Below, in pieces: positions 7,127-11,402 of a stretch of 11,402 bases of DNA. A program made the position numbers and the translations under genes. How positions within the stretch are numbered: position 1 is the stretch's first letter; each line of letters begins with the position of its first letter. The notes beneath the pieces were generated by a model. That model worked only from the letters and a program-made list of their open reading frames with translations, was not told the DNA's origin and did not search any database. The DNA comes from Opitutia bacterium UBA953. Its GTDB lineage: Bacteria; Verrucomicrobiota; Verrucomicrobiia; Opitutales; UBA953. The stretch covers positions 1 through 11,402 of the forward strand of contig DBCR01000059.1 in the NCBI GenBank assembly GCA_002293125.1. The letters are read 5' to 3'.

Positions 7127-8272
7127 CTAGTGACGTGCGGCTTTCCGCATCAACAGACAGGCGATCGCCGCGAGCAGGATATTCGGGAAGAAAACTAAGA
7201 CCTCGGGATACCAGGCAGGATCCTTCACCCAGGTCGCCATCGAAGTCAGGAGATAATAGGTCAAGGCGATACCCAAAGCCAAGCCGGCGCTCACGCTGGT
7301 CTCCGATCGGCCGACCGAGACCGCCAACGGCACGGCGAGCATCGCCAGGCTCAGGACGGACAACGCGGTCGAAACCCGGAACATGAATTGGACGGCCAGC
7401 ATCATCCGGTCGGCGGCACGCTGTTCGGCTGTCGGATGCTCCGGCAACCTCCAGCCGGCCTCCATCGCGGCGAGCAACTCTCCGCCCGTCATCATCCGGA
7501 GCCTCTTCACGTAAGTCCCCTTCTCGTCTGACCGCTGGCCGAGCGGCATCTCGAGACTGGTCTGTCTCGCGGACACGAAACTTTCAGGATGAGCGAGCGT
7601 ATCGTTCCCTCCGGGACGGGTGGTCATACTTACATCCAGCATCTCAATCCGCAGGACGGATTGCCCCGCCGGGTCCGTCAATTTACTCAGCTTGGCTTCT
7701 TTGGCGCGGACGGACTGGACCACCTGCCCCCGGTCATCCACCTGCCAAAGATGGAAACGCTTCAGGGTCTCCCCTTCTTTATCCTCGGCCCTTATCAGTA
7801 GGCCCTTGAATTGCCGGTTCAGTTTACCTGGCTGGATGAGGCCAGCTGGCGTCAGCTGGGTGGAGCCAAGCAATACCTTCTGGAAATCATCCTCCGAGGC
7901 CGGCCCAGCTTCGAGATTCAGCCAAAGCGCCCCGAGCGCCACCACGGCCGCCGTGATCCAGACGGGGGCGGCGATTCGCCAAAGGCCGATGCCGGATGCC
8001 TTCATGGCCGTGATCTCCCCATCGGCACCCATGCGCCCGAAAGTCAGGAGCACGCCGGTCAGGATTCCCATCGGCAAAGCGTAAGGGAGCACGGTCGGAA
8101 ATAGCAGGAGGATCAGTTCACAGGCCTCCCAGGGAGTGACCTTTCCAGATGAGACCGCCCCGAGCACCATCTTGATGACATTACCCGCCAGAAGCACGAA
8201 GACAAAGGCCCCGGTGGCAAGGGCGCTGGCACTGGCGCACTCACGCAGGACGTGTCGATCGAGGAGGCGCAC
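7127..8272 (-). CDS. LptF/LptG-family LPS export permease (YjgP/YjgQ)
   Basis: 381 aa, near the usual length of about 360. The family layout is clear: N-terminal membrane helices (LLDRHVLRE start, about 12-35, 53-75, and 98-120), a large soluble beta-rich periplasmic domain (about 125-300) and three C-terminal helices (about 300-375). The cytoplasmic loop FGRMGADGEITAMKASGIG, which contacts the LptB ATPase in this family, is well conserved. It should act with LptB, a second permease and LptC in moving LPS from inner membrane to the periplasmic bridge. LptF and LptG cannot be told apart safely. The start is GTG at 8272, with TAAGG about 6 nt upstream; the stop of the phosphatase gene lies 6 bp before it, so the two are translationally close and surely co-transcribed. 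Confidence 0.93.
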   Translation of the reverse strand: MRLLDRHVLRECASASALATGAFVFVLLAGNVIKMVLGAVSSGKVTPWEACELILLLFPTVLPYALPMGILTGVLLTFGRMGADGEITAMKASGIGLWRIAAPVWITAAVVALGALWLNLEAGPASEDDFQKVLLGSTQLTPAGLIQPGKLNRQFKGLLIRAEDKEGETLKRFHLWQVDDRGQVVQSVRAKEAKLSKLTDPAGQSVLRIEMLDVSMTTRPGGNDTLAHPESFVSARQTSLEMPLGQRSDEKGTYVKRLRMMTGGELLAAMEAGWRLPEHPTAEQRAADRMMLAVQFMFRVSTALSVLSLAMLAVPLAVSVGRSETSVSAGLALGIALTYYLLTSMATWVKDPAWYPEVLVFFPNILLAAIACLLMRKAARH

Positions 8273-8278
8273 GCGGCC

Positions 8279-8890
8279 TTAGTTGTCGCCGAGGACCGCA
8301 AGCTTCGGCACGGGAAGAGGCTGGCTCTCCCGGTAGGCCTGGAGGCTGTCATCCATCGCCCCCGACCGACTCCACAAATAAGGGAAATGGCCGAACTTGA
8401 GCGAGAGCTGGTGGGCGACGGCCTCAGGAGGATGGCCCGCCTCCAGCAAGAATAACGCGCAGGCCAAACCGCTCCGATCGGAGCCCGAACCGCAATGGAT
8501 CAGCACCGGCTTCGGGGCGTCTCGCAACATCTGCACCAGCTCGGTCATCTGCTCGACGGACAGTTCACGATAAGCGCTCATACGGTAGTTGAGAAAGCCC
8601 ACGCCGAGTTCCTTGGCGGCACGATGTTGGGCGTCATACCAGTCCCGGCCGACGTTCTCGCCTCGTAAGTTGATCACGGTCCGCAAGCCTGTCTGCTTAG
8701 CGAGGCTCACGAATTCCCCCGCCGGAAGCTGGGCCGAACGGTAAAGCAGCCCAGGCACGACCTCATGCTGATTATGATTGGAGTGCAAAAAACCGTAGAA
8801 AGAGAGGGGCACCCCGACGACCGCGAGCAACGTCCAGCCACAGATTCGAAGGAGACGCCAACCGAGGTCGAATGGCTTAGAAGTCGTCAC
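8279..8890 (-). CDS. Membrane-anchored PTP/DSP-like phosphatase
   Basis: 203 aa with GTG start at 8890; an in-frame TAA just upstream leaves no earlier start. Residues about 12-33 form a single membrane helix preceded by basic residues (K5, R12, R15), predicting a cytoplasmic N-terminus and a periplasmic catalytic domain. The cysteine-phosphatase P-loop is complete: HCGSGSDRSG with C133 and R139 (CX5R). The upstream stretch TVINLRGENVGRDWYDAQHR matches the bacterial DSP-PTPase family related to those fused to NAD kinase. It precedes the Lpt permease gene by 6 bp in the same transcription unit. That suggests, without proving, a substrate in envelope biogenesis such as phosphorylated lipid, LPS sugar or a phosphotyrosine protein; a phosphatidylglycerophosphate phosphatase role is also possible. 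Confidence 0.88.
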   Translation of the reverse strand: MTTSKPFDLGWRLLRICGWTLLAVVGVPLSFYGFLHSNHNQHEVVPGLLYRSAQLPAGEFVSLAKQTGLRTVINLRGENVGRDWYDAQHRAAKELGVGFLNYRMSAYRELSVEQMTELVQMLRDAPKPVLIHCGSGSDRSGLACALFLLEAGHPPEAVAHQLSLKFGHFPYLWSRSGAMDDSLQAYRESQPLPVPKLAVLGDN

Positions 8891-8986
8891 TAGTCCATCT
8901 TAAGGTCTCATCAATGCGTTCAGGGCCGCTTCTGGTGACAAGCAAGTGACAAACGGAGGCGGCAGGGCCACAGCTTCTTAAGGGCG

Positions 8987-9007
8987 GGACAGCACCATGT
9001 GCTGTCC
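8987..9007. repeat. Palindrome copy B (GGACAGCAC/GTGCTGTCC)
   Basis: GGACAGCAC (8987-8995), loop CAT, GTGCTGTCC (8999-9007): stem identical to copy A with one change in the 3-nt loop (CAC to CAT). Variation confined to the loop fits selection on, or recent spread of, the stem. Confidence 0.82.
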
Positions 9008-9027
9008 TCGCTGTCTTAACCTCAACT

Positions 9028-9055
9028 CAAAGGGAAAACGGATGATTAGCTGGGG
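9028..9055 (+). repeat. 35-bp unit with 7-bp internal deletion (copy B)
   Basis: Begins CAAAGGGAAAACGG, continues ATGATTAGCTGGGG. Compared with the unit at 3006-3040 it lacks 7 bp from the repeated ACCGGAG part, which looks like a collapse between its two ACCGG halves. It starts 20 nt after palindrome B, nearly the spacing seen in element A. Confidence 0.72.
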
Positions 9056-9072
9056 AGATGGGAACTTGGCAG

Positions 9073-9094
9073 GGCTGACCACCCTTGGTCAGCC
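9073..9094. repeat. Hairpin closing composite element B
   Basis: GGCTGACCA (9073-9081), loop CCCT, TGGTCAGCC (9086-9094) is a perfect 9-bp stem 17 nt after the shortened unit. It occupies the same relative place as the 7074-7089 hairpin in element A although its sequence is unrelated. Confidence 0.6.
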
Positions 9095-9228
9095 GCGGTT
9101 GAGCGAGGGCGCCCAACCCTACCCACTCCAACCCTTTTTCCCTTCCATCCACTCAGTCCTCTATTCAGCCCTCCCCTATCTCGCACTCTAACCTCGATAC
9201 CCCACCCCCTCCTCGATATTTCTTACTC

Positions 9229-9498
9229 ATGGCGCCTAACCCGCTCAAGCCGCTGATCAAGGGGATGTTCGTCATGCTCGCCGTGGCGGCGGTCGTCTTG
9301 CTCGCCACTGTCGCCCGCCTCGCGCTGATCGCCGAACAGGAGCGAGTCGCAGAAGCCCAGAAGCGCTCCAAGGAAATCAACGCGCGCTACCGCAGCGAGA
9401 GGGAGGCGGACCAGCAGGCCATCAAGCTACGGCGTGAGCAAAAGGCAGCCCTCGATAAGGAGGCGGCCGAGAAGCAGCCAAAGAAGGAAACACCCTAG
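9229..9498 (+). CDS. Small membrane-anchored coiled-coil protein, unknown function
   Basis: 89 aa, ATG at 9229 (MAPNPLKPLIKGM). Residues about 12-34 form one hydrophobic helix (MFVMLAVAAVVLLATVARL). The rest is highly charged and helical (AEQERVAEAQKRSKEI, READQQAIKLRREQ), a probable coiled coil ending in a lysine- and glutamate-rich tail (EKQPKKETP). Codon third positions are strongly G/C as in neighbouring genes. No Shine-Dalgarno; the ATG follows a long pyrimidine-rich leader. The next gene begins 58 bp later on the same strand and may share the transcript. No family recognised. Confidence 0.68.
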   Translation: MAPNPLKPLIKGMFVMLAVAAVVLLATVARLALIAEQERVAEAQKRSKEINARYRSEREADQQAIKLRREQKAALDKEAAEKQPKKETP

Positions 9499-9555
9499 AA
9501 GAACACCCCAGTGGTTGGCCTTTGACGGTGACCCCGCGGCCGGGAGGCTTTCCTC

Positions 9556-9786
9556 ATGCCTTTCCGTCTCCTTCGTTCTCGTTCGGAACGCCCTGCCACC
9601 GTCGCACCTTACTCCCGCTTGCTTTGCGTCAAGGTGAAGTCGGGCAAGACGTTCATCCTCAGCACCGAACTCTGGCACCTGCTCCCCCAGGGCGACGAAG
9701 TGGTCTCGATCCTCAGCGCCAGCGGTCGTCCCATCTTCGCGGCGATGGAGCCAGTCAAGCACGTGGAGCTGACCCCGGCAAGATAG
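9556..9786 (+). CDS. Small hypothetical protein, 76 aa
   Basis: ATG at 9556 (MPFRLLRSRSERPA), preceded by GGGAGG with 8 nt spacing, one of the few good Shine-Dalgarno sequences in the window, which fixes the start. Residues 22-76 (LLCVKVKSGKTFILSTELWH ... GDEVVSILSASGRPIFAAM) look like a compact beta-rich domain, and codon third positions are G/C-rich. The first 20 residues are basic and less convincing, so a shorter product is possible. No membrane helix or signal peptide is evident. No family recognised. Confidence 0.6.
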   Translation: MPFRLLRSRSERPATVAPYSRLLCVKVKSGKTFILSTELWHLLPQGDEVVSILSASGRPIFAAMEPVKHVELTPAR

Positions 9787-9838
9787 CCAACCCCAGGTAG
9801 CGTCGGGACCGAGTCACGACATAGGCTAACGCTTGGTC

Positions 9839-9873
9839 GAGACTAGGGCAGCACAACGTGCTGCCCTAGTCTC
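9839..9873. repeat. Palindrome copy C, 16-bp perfect stem
   Basis: GAGACTAGGGCAGCAC (9839-9854), loop AAC, GTGCTGCCCTAGTCTC (9858-9873). The inner nine pairs match copies A and B except that one A-T pair has become G-C (9848 and 9864), a compensatory double change. The stem is longer than in A and B. It lies between convergent genes ending at 9786 and 9917, where a hairpin could stop transcription from both sides. Confidence 0.83.
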
Positions 9874-9896
9874 TCCATGGTCCTTCTCTCCCGCCC

Positions 9897-9931
9897 GATA
9901 CTCCATACTCGATACTCTATACTCTCATCTC
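9897..9931. repeat. 7-bp tandem array overlapping a stop codon
   Basis: GATACTC, CATACTC, GATACTC, TATACTC and a degenerate TCATCTC follow each other, constant ATACTC with a variable first base. The TAG stop (complement of 9917-9919) and the last codons of the minus-strand acyltransferase lie inside it. The design (short unit, one variable position, stop codon included) parallels the array at 3101-3132. Confidence 0.7.
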
Positions 9932-10531
9932 CGGCTTCAGCGCATCCACCGCCGCCTTCAATTCCTGTGTCTTCTCCCTCACATCGCCGGCGGGATCCAT
10001 CGGGGCGCCGACGATGATCGTGACGCCTTGGCGATAGAACGGCCAGAGACAGACGAGGAGGATGTTCTGCACCGTGATGGAGAACGGTGTCACCCAGCGG
10101 CCAGGATAACTCCCGTAATGGAAGTAGACCGGGACCATTGGCACGCCGGCCTGCTGCGCGATGCGCACCGCACCGGTCTTGAAGGGAAGCTCGGACTCGC
10201 CGAGCGCCTCGACGAGTCCGGTCGGGCAGATCGCCACCGTCTGTCCCTGCTTGAGTAAGGCCACGGCGTCGTCGATCGACACCTGCACGAAGCCCCAGCG
10301 GAGGGCGAACTTCTTCAGGAACGGAAACGAGAACACCAGCGGATGCACCAGCAGACGCGCCGACGAACGAACCAAACCGAAGAGGAACACGTCGCGATAG
10401 CTGACATGATTACCACAAAGCAGCACCGGCCCCTCCGGCAACGTCCCCACGACCTTCACCTCGCCCACCAACGTCCGCACCAACGCGGTCGCAGGCCGGG
10501 GACTTATCTGAAAAGGGTCACACGCTGGCAT
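9917..10531 (-). CDS. PlsC-like lysophospholipid acyltransferase
   Basis: 204 aa, ATG at 10531 (MPACDPFQISPRPA). The acyltransferase catalytic block is NHVSYRD (H42-X4-D47). Block IV is VPMVPVYF (130-137). The region corresponding to the usual FPEGTRS block III reads ICPTGLVEALGE (101-112), so its Glu is replaced by Thr at 104; the acyl acceptor may therefore differ from glycerol phosphate. Hydrophobic stretches near 48-72 and 150-165 suggest membrane association. Members of this family transfer an acyl chain from acyl-CoA or acyl-ACP to lysophosphatidate or related lipids at the inner membrane. No good Shine-Dalgarno lies at normal spacing (GAGGGG is about 12 nt away). The last codons are shared with a 7-bp tandem array. 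Confidence 0.85.
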   Translation of the reverse strand: MPACDPFQISPRPATALVRTLVGEVKVVGTLPEGPVLLCGNHVSYRDVFLFGLVRSSARLLVHPLVFSFPFLKKFALRWGFVQVSIDDAVALLKQGQTVAICPTGLVEALGESELPFKTGAVRIAQQAGVPMVPVYFHYGSYPGRWVTPFSITVQNILLVCLWPFYRQGVTIIVGAPMDPAGDVREKTQELKAAVDALKPEMRV

Positions 10532-10815
10532 AAGATTAGCATACCCCTCACGAATGCGTTAGCAACTAGTCAGCGGCCTCTTCGCCATGATATTCGACAA
10601 GCCAGCGAAGCCGCGGCAGGCAAGCTCAGCTGCGCCGACTTCGCCCGGGACTACGCCGCCAGGAAGCCAAGCGACCGCAACGCCCCTTAAATGTTCTGGC
10701 ATTGATAAAACCAATACCCCCTTTCGCCATGAAAGAATCGTGAGAATGTAAAAAGTTGACCTGCCCTAGGCTTACTATTGCGTCATCGGAATACCACGTA
10801 TCTATTACATATATC
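10532..10815. other. 284-bp divergent spacer with a coding-like fragment and an AT-rich half
   Basis: Up to about 10690 the plus strand reads, in one frame, HDIRQASEAAAGKLSCADF and then ARDYAARKPSDRNAP before TAA (10688-10690), with the G/C-rich third positions of real genes but no ATG, GTG or TTG in the spacer to begin it. It may be a gene remnant. From 10691 the composition turns AT-rich up to the exported-protein start at 10816. TATCTA near 10799 could be a -10 element giving a very short leader, but no well spaced -35 was found. Confidence 0.35.
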
Positions 10816-11402
10816 ATGCACCTGAAATCTTTCCTGTTCGCGCTGATTTGCCTGGTAGCGTCCCATGTCGGGACGCCGGCGCAGACATCGAGGACCTCGA
10901 TCGGAGGTCAAACCATCGACCAGTATTCAGGCTACACCGTGCCTTCCTATGGCTACGTGACGCGATACTACGAGAATGGCGTCTGGCGTTATTACGTCAA
11001 CGGCTCGCTCCTCGACTCTTCCTACTTCGGCACCCTCAAGACCCTGAACAGCAGCGCCACATTCGACCTTGGAAAAATTGGTCAGTTTGGCCGCATCGAG
11101 ACGGATCAAAAATTCGCGCTCATCTGGCAGACCTTTCGCGATAGTCATTCTCTCAGCACCGCAGGAAGATTTGTTCCGGCGAACAGGGCAAACACGCCCG
11201 CCCATAAGCTGACCCTTTATGAATTCGCGCATTATGTTTCCGAAGCGCGACCATCCGTCGCCATCACCTCCATGGTGAGGTGCGAGCGTTGCTCTGGAAA
11301 GCGCATGCGGACAGGGTTTACCGCTACGGGTGCCGTGGGTGAAGTTCCCTGCGAAGACTGTAATGCTCGTGGCAGTTTCGCCAAGCAGGAGACTTACGCG
11401 CT
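10816..11402 (+). CDS. Exported protein with DnaJ-like CxxC pairs, 3' end outside window
   Basis: ATG at 10816, open to the window end (195 codons, no stop). Residues 1-22 are a signal peptide (MHLKSFLFALICLVASHVG, then TPAQT). Residues about 35-75 are Tyr- and Gly-rich (YSGYTVPSYGYVTRYYENGV), and 76-145 are a mixed soluble region. Two cysteine pairs, CERCSGKRM (156-164) and CEDCNARG (179-186), resemble the CxxCxGxG repeats of the DnaJ zinc-finger, so a zinc site outside the cytoplasm is likely. Family unknown. Its codon usage is less G/C-biased than that of the other genes (TCT, GGA, AAA, TTT are frequent), and it follows an AT-rich spacer, which would fit acquisition by transfer. No Shine-Dalgarno is visible. 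Confidence 0.8.
   Translation, partial: MHLKSFLFALICLVASHVGTPAQTSRTSIGGQTIDQYSGYTVPSYGYVTRYYENGVWRYYVNGSLLDSSYFGTLKTLNSSATFDLGKIGQFGRIETDQKFALIWQTFRDSHSLSTAGRFVPANRANTPAHKLTLYEFAHYVSEARPSVAITSMVRCERCSGKRMRTGFTATGAVGEVPCEDCNARGSFAKQETYA

Larger units (their letters stand above)
8891..9228. other. 338-bp divergent spacer holding composite repeat element B
   Basis: This spacer separates the divergent phosphatase (-) and 89-aa (+) genes. It has no convincing gene. From left to right it holds the palindrome at 8987-9007, a shortened 35-bp unit at 9028-9055, a third hairpin at 9073-9094 and a G-poor pyrimidine-rich tract at 9112-9228. No clear -35/-10 pair was found for either gene. Confidence 0.7.

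Noticed and set aside
10587..10749. 54-codon plus-strand frame starting MIFDKPAKPRQ
   Set aside because: Pro/Thr/Ser-rich translation and codon bias that fits another frame; no ribosome binding site.
10754..10774. Sigma-70-like promoter from TTGACC and TACTAT
   Set aside because: Only 11 bp separate the two hexamers, too short for a functional pair.
10626..10817. 63-aa minus-strand frame overlapping the exported-protein start
   Set aside because: It overlaps the start codon of a better supported gene, its C-terminal half is Arg/Ser shadow sequence, and no motif or ribosome binding site is seen.

Overview
The window looks like a GC-rich chromosome segment from a Gram-negative member of the PVC superphylum, most likely Verrucomicrobiota (an Opitutae-like lineage is a guess). 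The main evidence is a very large secreted protein that joins a DUF1080 (3-keto-disaccharide hydrolase) domain, a PVC-type 'membrane-bound dehydrogenase' beta-propeller, helical repeats and a C-terminal CxxCH heme domain. An LptF/LptG-type LPS permease fits an outer membrane. Most genes lack a recognisable Shine-Dalgarno sequence, and two start with GTG. No phage, integrase, IS or CRISPR was found.

Layout. 1-49 (-): the first codons of a Rossmann-type protein. 88-213 (-): tRNA-Leu(GAG) with a clear intrinsic terminator. 318-1742 (+): a 474-aa protein with an Arg/Gly-rich low-complexity segment. 1947-2678 (-): GT8-like glycosyltransferase. 2775-2987 (+): small acidic protein with a C-terminal membrane helix. 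3129-6881 (-): the 1250-aa secreted multidomain oxidoreductase. 8890-7127 (-): a two-gene unit of a membrane-anchored PTP-like phosphatase followed by an LptF/G-family permease. 9229-9498 and 9556-9786 (+): two small unknown proteins. 9917-10531 (-): PlsC-like acyltransferase. 10816-11402 (+): 5' part of an exported protein with DnaJ-like CxxC pairs.

The most unusual content lies between the genes. A 35-bp unit (built around ACCGGARACCGG) occurs six times: as two inverted pairs with 8-9 nt loops, giving roughly 35-bp imperfect hairpins, and as two single copies. A second palindrome (GGACAGCAC, 3-nt loop, GTGCTGTCC) occurs three times, with a compensatory base-pair change in one copy. The two single 35-bp units each sit 18-20 nt after one of these palindromes and are followed by a third, unrelated hairpin, so they look like one composite element. 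Short-period tandem arrays (8, 8 and 7 bp) with variable positions lie next to or overlap gene ends; two of them contain the stop codon of a minus-strand gene. All three convergent gene junctions carry a long hairpin, so a role as bidirectional terminators is plausible; a mobile REP/MITE-like origin is the main alternative.

Several genes share an envelope theme (LPS permease, phosphatase, acyltransferase, glycosyltransferase, secreted oxidoreductase), but apart from the phosphatase-permease pair there is no sequence evidence that they form one pathway.
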